This document shows positions 41,248 through 50,325 of a stretch of DNA of 60,324 nucleotides, piece after piece. The first letter of the stretch is position 1. The number at the start of each line of letters is the position of its first letter. Source of the DNA: Streptomyces amritsarensis (lineage in GTDB: Bacteria > Actinomycetota > Actinomycetes > Streptomycetales > Streptomycetaceae); assembly GCF_001953875.1 (NCBI RefSeq), contig NZ_MQUR01000042.1:1-60324 (forward strand), in the 5' to 3' direction. The notes beneath the pieces are model-generated. The model ran no database searches. It saw nothing but the letters and a program-made list of their open reading frames with translations, and had not been told where the DNA came from. The position numbers were made by a program, and so were the translations under genes.

Positions 41248-42843
41248 GTGTCGCTCAGCCCGTCCCGTACGTTCCCTCCGGAGATCGCCGAATCCGAGGC
41301 CCTCGTCGCGCTCGTCGAGCGCGGCCGCGAGCAGGGTCACATCAACGGTGACGACGTGCGCCAGGCCTTCGAGGCCGGCCGCATCCCGGTGGACCAGTGG
41401 AAGCGGGTCCTGCGCAGCCTGAACCAGGTCCTCGACGAGGAGGGTGTCGCCCTTCACGTCAGCGCGGCCCCCGCCACCAAGGCTGCCGCGAAGAAGCCCC
41501 GCAAGGCTGCCGCCGCCCCCGCCCGCACCGTGGCCAAGAAGGCCGCCGCCGCGCCCCGCCCCATCGGTGCGCGCAAGACCGCGGCCCCCGCCGCGGCCGC
41601 CGCGGTCACGTCCACGGCCTCGGCGATATCCGCTCCGTCGGCCGCCGCGGCTGCGGAGGCGGCGCCGGCCGAGGCCGCCGCCGAGCCGAAGAAGCGCACG
41701 GTCAAGAAGACCGCCGCCAAGAAGACCGCGGTGAAGAAGACCGCCGCGGCGAAGAAGACCAGCGCCAAGGACGCCGACGAGGGCGACACCCCGGTCGTCG
41801 AGGGCGAGGACTGGGCGGCCGAGGACCTCGTCGACGAGGCCGAGGAGGAGGCCCCCAAGGCCGGCGCCCAGGGCTTCGTGCTGTCCGACGAGGACGAGGA
41901 CGACGCCCCGGCGCAGACGGTCATGGTGGCCGGTGCCACCGCCGACCCGGTCAAGGACTACCTCAAGCTCATCGGCAAGGTGCCGCTCCTCAACGCCGAG
42001 CAGGAGGTCGAGCTCGCCAAGCGCATCGAGGCCGGCCTCTTCTCCGAGTACAAGCTCGAGGAGGAGGAGGACCACAAGCCCGCCTTCAAGCGCGAGCTGG
42101 AGATCCTCGTCGAGGACGGCCGCCGCGCGAAGAACCACCTGCTGGAGGCCAACCTCCGCCTCGTGGTCTCCCTCGCCAAGCGCTACACCGGCCGCGGCAT
42201 GCTCTTCCTGGACCTGATCCAGGAGGGCAACGTCGGCCTGATCCGCGCCGTGGAGAAGTTCGACTACACCAAGGGCTTCAAGTTCTCCACGTATGCGACC
42301 TGGTGGATCCGGCAGGCGATCACGCGTGCCATGGCCGACCAGTCGCGCACCATCCGCATCCCCGTGCACATGGTCGAGATCATCAACAAGCTCGCCCGTG
42401 TGCAGCGCCAGATGCTCCAGGACCTGGGCCGCGAGCCCACCCCGGAGGAGCTGGGCAAGGAACTCGACATGACCCCCGAGAAGGTCATCGAGGTCCAGAA
42501 GTACGGCCGCGAGCCGATCTCCCTGCACACCCCGCTGGGTGAGGAGGGCGACAGCGAGTTCGGTGACCTCATCGAGGACTCCGAGGCCGTCGTGCCCGCG
42601 GACGCGGTCTCCTTCACCTTCCTGCAGGAGCAGCTCCAGTCCATCCTGGGCACCCTCTCGGAGCGCGAGGCGGGCGTGGTCTCCATGCGCTACGGCCTCA
42701 ACGACGGCCAGCCGAAGACCCTCGACGAGATCGGCCGCGTGTACGGGGTCACCCGTGAGCGCATCCGCCAGATCGAGTCGAAGACCATGTCGAAGCTGCG
42801 CCACCCGTCGCGTTCGCAGGTGCTGCGCGACTACCTCGACTGA
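41248..42843 (+). CDS. hrdB: Principal RNA polymerase sigma factor HrdB (SigA)
   Basis: 531 residues from GTG after GAGAGG. Residues 1-70 are an N-terminal helical region (region 1.1). Residues about 75-215 are Lys/Ala-rich, then acidic (KKTAAKKTAVKKTAAAKKT; EDWAAEDLVDEAEEE). Conserved parts are region 1.2 (DPVKDYLKLIGKVPLLNAEQ), region 2 (EANLRLVVSLAKRYTGRGM, LIQEGNVGLIRAVEKFDY, TYATWWIRQAITRAMADQ), region 3 and region 4 with the -35 helix (EIGRVYGVTRERIRQIESKT). It directs housekeeping transcription. Slightly longer than the S. coelicolor HrdB (511), mostly in the Ala/Lys stretch. Confidence 0.97.
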   Translation: MSLSPSRTFPPEIAESEALVALVERGREQGHINGDDVRQAFEAGRIPVDQWKRVLRSLNQVLDEEGVALHVSAAPATKAAAKKPRKAAAAPARTVAKKAAAAPRPIGARKTAAPAAAAAVTSTASAISAPSAAAAAEAAPAEAAAEPKKRTVKKTAAKKTAVKKTAAAKKTSAKDADEGDTPVVEGEDWAAEDLVDEAEEEAPKAGAQGFVLSDEDEDDAPAQTVMVAGATADPVKDYLKLIGKVPLLNAEQEVELAKRIEAGLFSEYKLEEEEDHKPAFKRELEILVEDGRRAKNHLLEANLRLVVSLAKRYTGRGMLFLDLIQEGNVGLIRAVEKFDYTKGFKFSTYATWWIRQAITRAMADQSRTIRIPVHMVEIINKLARVQRQMLQDLGREPTPEELGKELDMTPEKVIEVQKYGREPISLHTPLGEEGDSEFGDLIEDSEAVVPADAVSFTFLQEQLQSILGTLSEREAGVVSMRYGLNDGQPKTLDEIGRVYGVTRERIRQIESKTMSKLRHPSRSQVLRDYLD

Positions 42844-42855
42844 TCCGGCTCCCGT

Positions 42856-42897
42856 ACGAAGCCCCCGCTCCGCCGTCCGGCGGTGCGGGGGCTTCGT
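42856..42897. terminator. hrdB terminator hairpin
   Basis: ACGAAGCCCCCGC (42856-42868) pairs with its complement (42885-42897); the centre CCGCCGTCCGGCGG forms an inner hairpin. It serves hrdB and the convergent peptidase-VWA gene. Confidence 0.85.
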
Positions 42898-42908
42898 CGT
42901 GACGGCCG

Positions 42909-44729
42909 TCAGGCCAGGCGGAAGACCGGGCCCCTGGGGGTGAAGGGCAGGCAGGCGCCCTGGGGGATCAGGTAGGCGTGGTCGCGGCGGATGCGCAGGG
43001 TGTCGCACCAGCCGTCGGTGATCACCAGGAGCGGCGCCGCGGGCGGGAAGTCCTCGGCCCGCTGGAGCAGGTCGATGCCCGGCTGGAGCACCGTGCCGCC
43101 CCGGCCGCGGACCCGGACCCGGCCCGCGATCTCGGTCGGCGGGACGTAGCCGGCGTCGTACGGCGCCGCGTCGCAGAACACCACCCGCGCCGCCGGGACG
43201 TCGCGGGCCTCGGCGTACGAGGCGATCGCGCCCAGCGCCTTGCCGAGCAGGGCGGCGTTCATCGACCCGGAGGTGTCGAGGACCACGCCGAAGGTGCAGC
43301 GGGCCGTCTCCTCGGGCGGGTGGTACCGGCCCGCGCGCGGGATGTCCGGGGTCGAGGCCTGGCGGCGCGCCGGGCGGGCGTAGGACCGTACGGCCTCCGG
43401 CCTCGGGACGTACTCGTCGAACCAGCGGGCGAGCCGGGCGTCCCAGGGCACGGGCGGGTGGGCGAGGGCCCGGATCTCCTGGACGAGCCCGGCGGGCAGC
43501 AGCCCGCGCCCGCCCTGGACGTGCAGGTCGAAGCCCTGGACGAGGCCGCGCCGGTAGAAGTCGTCGAGGTCCGCGTACGGGCGCCCCGCGCCGTGCGCGA
43601 GGGGCTCGCCCAGGATGTCCCCCTTGCCCTTGCCGCGCAGGGTGGCCAGGCGCCGCATCCGGCGCAGGTCGGTGGCGATCCGGTCGTACACCTCCTCGAC
43701 GGAGAGCCCGCGCAGCGCCGGGTCGTGCAGCAGCCCCTCGGGCATGCTGCCGATCCGCATCTGCACCAGCCAGTCGTTGACGACGTAGTCCGCGGCGACG
43801 TTGTGCAGGTACGGGTCGCGGCCGCCGCGGCGCTCACCGTGGCGCAGGGCGGCGTGCAGCATCTCGTGGGCCAGGATGAACCGCCACTCGTCGTCCTCGA
43901 AGGTGCGCAGCGGGTTGACGTAGATCTCCCCGGCGGTGGCGCTGACCGCGGCGACGGCGATGTCCTGGGCACGGGCCAGCTCGGCGTCGGCGACCACGGT
44001 CAGGCCGGCGCCGAGCCCGCCGAGCAGCGGGTACGAGGACACGAACCAGTTCAGGGCCCGGTCCCAGGGGCGCTGCTCCACCCGCTCGCCGGTGGTCCGG
44101 TCGCGGCGGCCGCCGGCGACGTCCATGGCGGCGGAGACGCTGCGGGTCAGGGCCGCGGCGAAGACGGTCTGCCAGTCGGGGACGGCGGTGCCGCGCCAGG
44201 CCCGCCAGGTGGTCAGGAGCTGGTCGGGGCCGTGTCCGGCGGTGCCGCAGTGCTCGTAGGCGGCCGGGATGCCGTCGCGGCGCCAGCGGGCGGCGAGCTC
44301 GTCCTCGTCGCCGCCCGGATATTCGGCGGGCAGGTCGTCGGGGGCGCGGCCGACCGGGAAGGTCAGCAGGAAGCGGTTGACGACCGCGCAGCGGGCGGCG
44401 AGGTCGTAGGGATCCGGCTGGGTGCGGTTGTCGTCCGGGGCGGCCGGGACGTGGCCGAAGCCGAGGTGGAGGAGGGCGTGGGCGAGGGTCCACGCCCACG
44501 TGCGGGGTTCGGCCCGACGGGTGGGGTGGACGTGGACGACGCCGTTGGAGGTGACGGCGGCCAGGCCCTGGGCCGGGGACTGCGGGCAGTCGGCCTCGCG
44601 GCAGATCGTGGCGTCGAGGGCGCCGAGGGCCGGGTTCTGCTTGACCAGGGCGAGGCCCTCGGCGAAGGCCTGGGTGGCCGGGTCGGGCTTGGCGGCGGTC
44701 TTCGCCCGGGCCTTCCCGCCGCGGCTCAC
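42909..44729 (-). CDS. Metallopeptidase-VWA protein (DUF2201-type), partner of a MoxR ATPase
   Basis: 606 residues; GTG shares bases with the MoxR stop (GTGA). It contains two metallopeptidase-like motifs: HALLHLGFGH at 84-93, lacking the catalytic Glu, and HEMLHAALRH at 288-297, intact, followed by NVAADYVVNDW. The C-terminus is a von Willebrand A-like domain with MIDAS DTSGS (485-489), a Thr in GGT (545) and an Asp in ITDGW (572). Homologues are annotated as putative metallopeptidase plus VWA-like. A MoxR/VWA pair acts as a chaperone-like machine in known systems; an active protease here would be regulated by the ATPase (inference). Confidence 0.88.
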   Translation of the reverse strand: MSRGGKARAKTAAKPDPATQAFAEGLALVKQNPALGALDATICREADCPQSPAQGLAAVTSNGVVHVHPTRRAEPRTWAWTLAHALLHLGFGHVPAAPDDNRTQPDPYDLAARCAVVNRFLLTFPVGRAPDDLPAEYPGGDEDELAARWRRDGIPAAYEHCGTAGHGPDQLLTTWRAWRGTAVPDWQTVFAAALTRSVSAAMDVAGGRRDRTTGERVEQRPWDRALNWFVSSYPLLGGLGAGLTVVADAELARAQDIAVAAVSATAGEIYVNPLRTFEDDEWRFILAHEMLHAALRHGERRGGRDPYLHNVAADYVVNDWLVQMRIGSMPEGLLHDPALRGLSVEEVYDRIATDLRRMRRLATLRGKGKGDILGEPLAHGAGRPYADLDDFYRRGLVQGFDLHVQGGRGLLPAGLVQEIRALAHPPVPWDARLARWFDEYVPRPEAVRSYARPARRQASTPDIPRAGRYHPPEETARCTFGVVLDTSGSMNAALLGKALGAIASYAEARDVPAARVVFCDAAPYDAGYVPPTEIAGRVRVRGRGGTVLQPGIDLLQRAEDFPPAAPLLVITDGWCDTLRIRRDHAYLIPQGACLPFTPRGPVFRLA

Positions 44730-45787
44730 CGGCGGGCCTCGACCAGCCGGGGCATGTCCCGGGCGGCCTCGATCAGGAACCATCCGGGCAGTACGGGCAG
44801 GCCGTCGGCGTCGTCGGCGATGACGGTCTGGGCGACCTCGACGGAGATCTCGGCGAGCTGGACCAGCAGCGACTTGAAGCGGTGGGTGTGCTGGCGCAGG
44901 GCGGGCGAGACGTGTTCCTTCTGCGCCGGGAGTTCCTTGAGCAGGCGGCCCCGGAAGGCCTCGGCGAGGTAGTAGAGCAGATCGCGGTCCTGGAGCCGGG
45001 TCGGCCAGGAGGCGTCGCCCTTCAGGATGGCCTCGATGCCGAAGGTGTGGCGGACGATCTTGGCGTAGCCGCAGAAGGAGACGGCGTGCGCGGGGGTGAG
45101 CGTGCCGTGGGCGACCACCTTGAGGGTCTGCTCGTCCAGCTCCGCGCCGAAGGAGTGCAGGGCGTCGGAGAGCATGTGCCAGGAGCGGGGGGTGGAGAAG
45201 GGCTCCTCGGTCTTGGGCGGCTGCGACCAGAGGTGGTCGGGGCGGTCGGTGAGGTAGTCGGTGACCCACGGGTGGATGTTGTGCTCGCCGGCCCACACCA
45301 GCCAGTCCTGTGCGGACGCCTGGAGGTGGACGTGGGTGAGGCGGTTGACCAGCGCGGAGGCGATGGGGCGGGCCAGTGCGTTGTCCGTGGCGCGGTTGCC
45401 GGCGCCGATGACGATGGAGCCGGCGGGCAGGTCGTAGGAGCCGATCCGGCGGTCGAGGATCAGCGAGTAGAAGGCCTTCTGGACGTCCGGGCTCGCGGCG
45501 TTGAGCTCGTCGAGGAAGAGGCAGTACGGCTCGTCGCGGGCGATGGCCGCGGGCGGGCAGAAGACGGAGCGGCCGTCGCGGATCTGCGGTACCCCGATCA
45601 GGTCCTCGGGGGCGAGCTGCGTGCCGAGGAGGCTGACGCACTCCAGACCGAGGGAGTCGGCGAACTTCCGTACGAGCGAGGACTTCCCGATGCCGGGCGC
45701 CCCCCAGAGGAACACGGGCCTCACGGTGGCGAGGCCCAGGAGCAGTTCGGGGATCTGGGCGGGGGTGACGGTGACGGCAGCCTGCAC
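44726..45787 (-). CDS. MoxR-type AAA+ ATPase
   Basis: 353 residues from a GTG at 45787 (AAGGA upstream); the frame continues further but that part is made by a palindrome. Walker A GAPGIGKSS at 29-37, Walker B CLFLDELNAAS, sensor-1 IVIGAGNRATDN and the arginine-finger region SALVNRLTHVHL are visible. The MoxR clade lacks the long lid of standard AAA proteins. It is translationally coupled (GTGA) to the VWA/metallopeptidase gene. The family remodels or loads cofactors on target proteins together with VWA partners; target unknown here. Confidence 0.9.
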   Translation of the reverse strand: MQAAVTVTPAQIPELLLGLATVRPVFLWGAPGIGKSSLVRKFADSLGLECVSLLGTQLAPEDLIGVPQIRDGRSVFCPPAAIARDEPYCLFLDELNAASPDVQKAFYSLILDRRIGSYDLPAGSIVIGAGNRATDNALARPIASALVNRLTHVHLQASAQDWLVWAGEHNIHPWVTDYLTDRPDHLWSQPPKTEEPFSTPRSWHMLSDALHSFGAELDEQTLKVVAHGTLTPAHAVSFCGYAKIVRHTFGIEAILKGDASWPTRLQDRDLLYYLAEAFRGRLLKELPAQKEHVSPALRQHTHRFKSLLVQLAEISVEVAQTVIADDADGLPVLPGWFLIEAARDMPRLVEARR

Positions 45788-45810
45788 GGGCGGGGACGTC
45801 CTTCGGGGCG

Positions 45811-45855
45811 GGGCGGTGTGTGGTGCGGCCAGTGTGGCCGCACCACACACCGCCC
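45811..45855. terminator. Perfect 21-bp inverted repeat upstream of the MoxR gene
   Basis: The left arm (45811-45831, starting GGGCGGTGTGTGGTGC) and the right arm (45835-45855) are exact complements around a 3-base loop. It lies between the SRPBCC stop (45887) and the MoxR start (45787) on the same strand. It should terminate the SRPBCC message and could hold back MoxR expression. Confidence 0.8.
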
Positions 45856-45886
45856 GGCATCCGGTTTTCCGGGCACCCGCCCCGGT

Positions 45887-46321
45887 TCAGGTCTCCATGA
45901 GGTGCTTGAGCTTCTCCTCGTTCAGCGGCATCTCCTTGCGCGCGTACGGCTTCACGACGAGCGGTACGAGGACCCTGCCGATGCCGTGGCCCTCGAAGTC
46001 GAGGCTCAGGGTGAGCCGGGAGCGCGTGCCGTCGGCCAGCGGCTCGACGGTGCCCCGGACGTCGCCGCGGACCGGGCCGTCGATGCCGTGCAGGTGCCAG
46101 CTCCTGGGCGGGTCGTACTCGGTGAGCTCCATGGTCGTCGGGAACTCGCGGCGGCCGATCCGGCGCCGCACGGCGATGAGCGAGCCGACGGCCGGGTGCC
46201 CGGCGCCCCGGACGGACACGGCGCTCTTCTGCCACTCCGGCAGGTGGGCGGCGTCCGAGGCATAGGAGAAGACCTCTTCGGGACTGCGGTCGATCTCGAT
46301 GCTTTCTCTGATCGCGGACAT
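45887..46321 (-). CDS. SRPBCC-fold protein (polyketide cyclase/START-like)
   Basis: 144 residues, ATG start. Signature for the ligand-binding helix-grip fold: ESIEIDRSPEEVFSYASDAAHLPEWQ followed by VRRRIGRREFPTTMELTEYDPP. A hydrophobic cavity for a small lipophilic ligand is expected. A Lys-rich tail (ARKEMPLNEEKLKHLMET) ends it. The neighbours give no pathway; related proteins are general lipid binders or dehydratases. The 54-bp gap to the APC permease holds no gene. Confidence 0.85.
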   Translation of the reverse strand: MSAIRESIEIDRSPEEVFSYASDAAHLPEWQKSAVSVRGAGHPAVGSLIAVRRRIGRREFPTTMELTEYDPPRSWHLHGIDGPVRGDVRGTVEPLADGTRSRLTLSLDFEGHGIGRVLVPLVVKPYARKEMPLNEEKLKHLMET

Positions 46322-46375
46322 GGCGAACCTTTCGTGCCCCCTGAAAGGCGCTGTCCTTCCACGCTACCGCGCAGG

Positions 46376-47767
46376 TCAGGCGGCTGTCCGCTGCCTGCGG
46401 CCGGCCATCGCGGCGTAGACGGCGACGCCGGCGAAGAGGAAGAGCACGCCCTGGTAGACGGCGGCGTATCCGGAGCCGGCCACCAGCCACAGGGAGAAGC
46501 CGAAGGCCAGCACGGCGAGGACTCCGTCGCGGACCAGGCGCCCCCGTCGGACGCGGTCGCCCTGGCCGGAGAGCAGGAAGTAGATCTGTGCGGCGGTGGA
46601 GAGCAGGTAGGGGACGGTCGCGGTGAAGGTGGTGACGAGGACCAGGATCTCGAAGACGCCCTCGGAGCCGGCCGTGTAGTTGTACACGGTCAGGGCGGAG
46701 GCCAGAGAGGTGGTGACGACGACGCCGACGACCGGGACACCGCGCCGCTTCTTCTCGAAGGCCCGCGGGAACAGCCCGTCCTTGGCTGCGGCGTACGGGG
46801 TCTGGGCGCTGAGCAGGGTCCAGCCGTTGAGGGCTCCGGCCATCGAGACGACGGCGGCGCAGGCGACGAGGGTGCCGCCCCAGGTGCCGCCGAACATGGC
46901 GTCGACGGCGTCGGTGAAGGGGGCTTCGGAGGAGACCAGCTTCTCGTGGGCGACGAGGCCGAAGACGGAGAGGGTGCCGAGCAGGTAGACGACGGCCGCG
47001 CCAGTGGTGCCGAGGATCGTGGCCCGGCCGACGTTGCGGGCGGGGTCGCGGACCTCTCCGGCGCTGACGGCGGCCGACTCCACGCCGAGGTAGCTGAAGA
47101 GGAGGATCGCCGCCGAGGCGGAGAGCGCGCCGGCCGGGCTCTGGCCGGTGGCCTGGAACGGGCCGAGGTTGGCCGGGTCGAAGAAGAACAGGCCGCCCAC
47201 GGCCACCAGCAGCAGCGGGGCGAACTTCAGCACGGTGGCGACGAGTTGGACTGCGCCGACGTAGCGGGTGCCGGCCAGGTTGGCGAGCGCCGGCAGCCAC
47301 TGCATGGCCAGGGCCGCGAGGCACATGGACCACTTGTGCTCGCCGATGGCCGGGAAGAGGACGCAGAGGTAGCCGACGGAGGCGACGGCGAGCGCCGCGT
47401 TCGACACCCAGGAGGTTATCCAGTAGCTCCAGGCGGCGAGGAAGCCGGCGAAGTCGCCGAAGGCGGCACGGGCGTAGACGTACGGGCCGCCGGTCTGCGG
47501 GTGGCGGTGGGCGAGGCGGCCGAAGACGAGCGCGAGGGCGATCGCTCCGAGGGTGAGCACCGCGAAGGCGACGAGGCTGATGGTGCCGAAGGGCGCGACG
47601 GAGGCGGGGAGCAGGAAGATGCCGCCGCCGATGATGTTGCCCATGACCAGGCAGGTCGCGATGGGGAGGCCGAAGCGTCGGGCATGGGGGTCGCGGCCCT
47701 GCTCGGGGGATGCGGTGGCCTCGGGGGGTGCGGTGGCCTCGGCGGGCAGGGCTGCGGTGCTGGTCAT
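46376..47767 (-). CDS. APC-family amino acid/polyamine permease
   Basis: 463 residues from the ATG at 47767. About twelve TM segments; MGNIIGGGIFLLPASVAPFG (TM1 unwound GxG) and GGPYVYARAAFGDFAGFLAAW are hallmark stretches. A cytoplasmic N-terminus of about 30 residues is Ala/Pro/Glu-rich. It is closest in layout to the arginine/ornithine antiporter-like group of the superfamily; substrate is not determined. It lies upstream of the SRPBCC gene on the same strand. Confidence 0.92.
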   Translation of the reverse strand: MTSTAALPAEATAPPEATASPEQGRDPHARRFGLPIATCLVMGNIIGGGIFLLPASVAPFGTISLVAFAVLTLGAIALALVFGRLAHRHPQTGGPYVYARAAFGDFAGFLAAWSYWITSWVSNAALAVASVGYLCVLFPAIGEHKWSMCLAALAMQWLPALANLAGTRYVGAVQLVATVLKFAPLLLVAVGGLFFFDPANLGPFQATGQSPAGALSASAAILLFSYLGVESAAVSAGEVRDPARNVGRATILGTTGAAVVYLLGTLSVFGLVAHEKLVSSEAPFTDAVDAMFGGTWGGTLVACAAVVSMAGALNGWTLLSAQTPYAAAKDGLFPRAFEKKRRGVPVVGVVVTTSLASALTVYNYTAGSEGVFEILVLVTTFTATVPYLLSTAAQIYFLLSGQGDRVRRGRLVRDGVLAVLAFGFSLWLVAGSGYAAVYQGVLFLFAGVAVYAAMAGRRQRTAA

Positions 47768-47842
47768 CGGTGGTGCGCCTCGGGTCGTCTCACATGGTGG
47801 GCGGGTCGACACATGGTCGGCCACCGTGCGGGACGTACCAAA

Positions 47843-50110
47843 TCAGCGGGTTTCGTCCCGTGCGGACAGGCCGCCGGAAGGAAGGATTCCGCCGATGGGG
47901 CCTTCCGGCGGGGAATTCTGCGGCCCCTCTCGGGAGGTCTCCCCTCCGGTCCCCTCCCCGCTCACCTGCGCGATCTCCTCCGCGCTCACCTGCGCGGTCT
48001 CCTGTTCGGTCTCCTGCGCGGGCGGGGCGGCCGCGTACCGGCCTGCGTCGCGGGACACGGCCCCGGCCGCCCACCTCTTCTTCCCCGGCGCCGCCACCGG
48101 CACCTGCGGGCCGTCCGCCTCCTCCAGCCAGCCCCGCAGTACCTGGTGGACGGCCTCCGCGCCGACCGGTTCCTCCCCCGGGTCCGACAGCTCCGCGGGC
48201 CACATCAGGAACGGGCGTCCCTGCTCCCCGCCCAGGCCGCCGTGCGAGCCGATCTGCTCCTCGAAGGCGTGCACCGCGCCCGTTTCCGGGTCGTACGCCG
48301 AATTCACCATGATGTCGGCCACGTGCGGGAAGGCGTCGGTCCGGCGGACAGCCTCGGCCGCGCCCGGGCCGAAGGCGGCCAGCAGCTCCTCCGCCTCGCC
48401 GGGCGCGTCCAGCCGGGCCTCGGCCCCGCCCGGGCCCAGCACCACCCCGTCCACCAGCAGGAAGCCGACACCGGGATGGTTCGCCAGGGTCGCCAGCAGC
48501 GCGGGGTGCATGCGCTCGATGCAGGCCCGGGAGGCCCGGCCGGGGACGTCCGGGAAGGAGATCAGGGCGAGGTTGCCGGATGCCAGCACCACCGGGTCGG
48601 AACCCGGCCCCGGCCGGGCCTCCTCGCCCTCCTCCACCGGACGGTGCAGGGCGGCGAGGACCGCCGCGCGGGCCTCGGCGCCGCTGCTCGTACGGCCCGC
48701 CTTGCGGGAGACGGGCAGTCCGCAGCCGGCCCGGACCAGGTCCTTCAGGGTCAGCCCGTACCGCGCCAGGAAGGTCTCCCCGGGGCTCTGGCCGTGGTCG
48801 GACAGCAGCACGATCCGGTAGGGGCGCGGTGCGTGCTCGGCGACCCGGGCGATCATCGCGAGACTGCGGTCGAGGCGTTCCAGCACCTGGTCGGTGTCCC
48901 GGCCGCGCGGGCCCGAATGGTGCGCGACCTCGTCGTAGGCGACGAGGTCGGCGTAGATGACGGAGCGCCCGGCGAGCATGTCGCCGATCACCGCCGCCAC
49001 GACCACGTCCCGCTCGACCACGGTCGCGAAGGCCCGGATCAGCGGGTAGAGCCCGCCGCGTGAGACCCGCGGCCGGTCCCCGCGGATCCGGGCCCGCAGG
49101 GACTGCACGACCTCGCGGACCGCGTCGGCGACGAAGGACAGGGCCGTGCGGACGGCGTTGGCCGGATCGGAGAAGTACGCGAAGTAGCCGGAGCGGGACC
49201 GGTTGGCCCGGCCGCGCCGCGCCGAGACCGAGAGCACGAGCGCCAACTGGTCCGCGCCGCCGCTGAAGAGGTTGCCCCGGCTGGCCCCGTCGAGCGTGAG
49301 CAGTCCGCCGTCGCCGGTGCGCTCGATGGCCCGCCGCTGCAGTTCCGCGGCGCTGGTGGGCCGGTTGCAGACCATCACCTCGCGGGTGTCCTTCTCGTAC
49401 CAGCGGAAGGCGGGCACGTCGAAGGTGGAGCCGTGCAGGATGCCGAGCTGGCTGGCGCCGGTCTGGCTCGACCAGTCCGTGCGCCAGGGCGTGACGCGGT
49501 GGCCGCGCTCCAGCCAGCCCGCGACGGTCGGCATCAGCGCGCTGTCGCAGGCCTCGCGCAGCACCTCGTGGCCGACCCCGTCGAGCTGGAGGACCAACAG
49601 CCCGGGCACGGCCGCCCCGGCCCGGGGCGCGGCCCCGGGGCCCTGCCGGCGGCGGCGCCGGTCGGCGAGCCGGTAGAGCCGGCGCCGGTACGCCTCGTCG
49701 TCGCGCACCGCCAGCGCGGTGGAGGTCGCCGAGGCCACCGCGGACATCACGGCGGCGACGACGACGGCGGTCTCGGGGGCGGCCTCGCCGCGCCCGTCGG
49801 GGATCAGCCTGAGCGCTATCAGCAGGAGCGAGCCGTTCAGGAAGAAGACGAGCAGCCCCAGCACGAGGGCGGGCACCAGCAGCAGGGCCCGCACCAGCAA
49901 GGGCCAGACGAGGGCGCTCAGCAGGCCGAAGGCGCCGGCGCCCCAGGCCGCGGTGAGGCCGATCTGCGTGATGCTGTCACCGTCGTCGGACTGGAGCCGG
50001 AAGTCCGGGAGGATCCCGGCCAGGGCGAGCATCGTGAGGGTGGACACCGCCCAGACGAGGACCACCCGCACCAGGGCGTTGCCCGTGCTCCGCCAGCGTC
50101 CTCGCCGCAT
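47843..50110 (-). CDS. Phage-holin-like membrane domain fused to a type I phosphodiesterase
   Basis: 755 residues from the ATG at 50110. Residues 1-150 have four hydrophobic segments (VRVVLVWAVSTLTMLALAGIL, LLLVPALVLGLLVFFLNGSLL, and so on) of the mycobacterial four-TM holin type. Residues about 165-640 form an alkaline-phosphatase-superfamily phosphodiesterase with PGLLVLQLDGVG (metal-binding Asp), DWSSQTGASQLG (nucleophile region), VYADLVAYDEVAHHSG and LLSDHGQSPG (metal-binding Asp-His). The tail is Glu/Gln-rich with repeats (TAQVSAEEIAQVSGE). The catalytic domain probably faces the extracytoplasm or cytoplasm; topology is uncertain. Likely target is a phosphodiester in envelope lipids (inference). 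Confidence 0.82.
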   Translation of the reverse strand: MRRGRWRSTGNALVRVVLVWAVSTLTMLALAGILPDFRLQSDDGDSITQIGLTAAWGAGAFGLLSALVWPLLVRALLLVPALVLGLLVFFLNGSLLLIALRLIPDGRGEAAPETAVVVAAVMSAVASATSTALAVRDDEAYRRRLYRLADRRRRRQGPGAAPRAGAAVPGLLVLQLDGVGHEVLREACDSALMPTVAGWLERGHRVTPWRTDWSSQTGASQLGILHGSTFDVPAFRWYEKDTREVMVCNRPTSAAELQRRAIERTGDGGLLTLDGASRGNLFSGGADQLALVLSVSARRGRANRSRSGYFAYFSDPANAVRTALSFVADAVREVVQSLRARIRGDRPRVSRGGLYPLIRAFATVVERDVVVAAVIGDMLAGRSVIYADLVAYDEVAHHSGPRGRDTDQVLERLDRSLAMIARVAEHAPRPYRIVLLSDHGQSPGETFLARYGLTLKDLVRAGCGLPVSRKAGRTSSGAEARAAVLAALHRPVEEGEEARPGPGSDPVVLASGNLALISFPDVPGRASRACIERMHPALLATLANHPGVGFLLVDGVVLGPGGAEARLDAPGEAEELLAAFGPGAAEAVRRTDAFPHVADIMVNSAYDPETGAVHAFEEQIGSHGGLGGEQGRPFLMWPAELSDPGEEPVGAEAVHQVLRGWLEEADGPQVPVAAPGKKRWAAGAVSRDAGRYAAAPPAQETEQETAQVSAEEIAQVSGEGTGGETSREGPQNSPPEGPIGGILPSGGLSARDETR

Positions 50111-50278
50111 CGTGCCACCCCCTGGGTCGTCTCCGCTTCCAGGCTCGCACAGCGGGGGCGGCACGGCCGGGCGCGCGGCTACGGCGTACGGGAGTGCGCG
50201 GCGGGCGGCCGGACCGGGGCCGTGACGGCCCGATGCGACCGGCGGGGCGGCGGGGTGGCGGTCAGGCGGGGCGGGCGC

Positions 50279-50325
50279 GACCGGCGGGCGGCCGGGCGGC
50301 GGGCGGCCGGGCGGCGGGCGGCGGT
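50279..50325. repeat. Short GC tandem repeat (GGCGGGCGGCCGGGC units)
   Basis: Three overlapping near-copies of a ~15-base GC-only unit directly after the stop of the small resolvase-like gene. Slippage-prone; no other significance seen. Confidence 0.6.

Noticed and set aside
44882..49063. 1393-residue plus-strand frame opposite MoxR, SRPBCC, APC and the phosphodiesterase
   Set aside because: Crosses four confident genes on the opposite strand; low-complexity composition.
50279..50325. Origin or attachment site suggested by GC repeats
   Set aside because: Simple slippage repeat with no integrase, DnaA box or tRNA end nearby.
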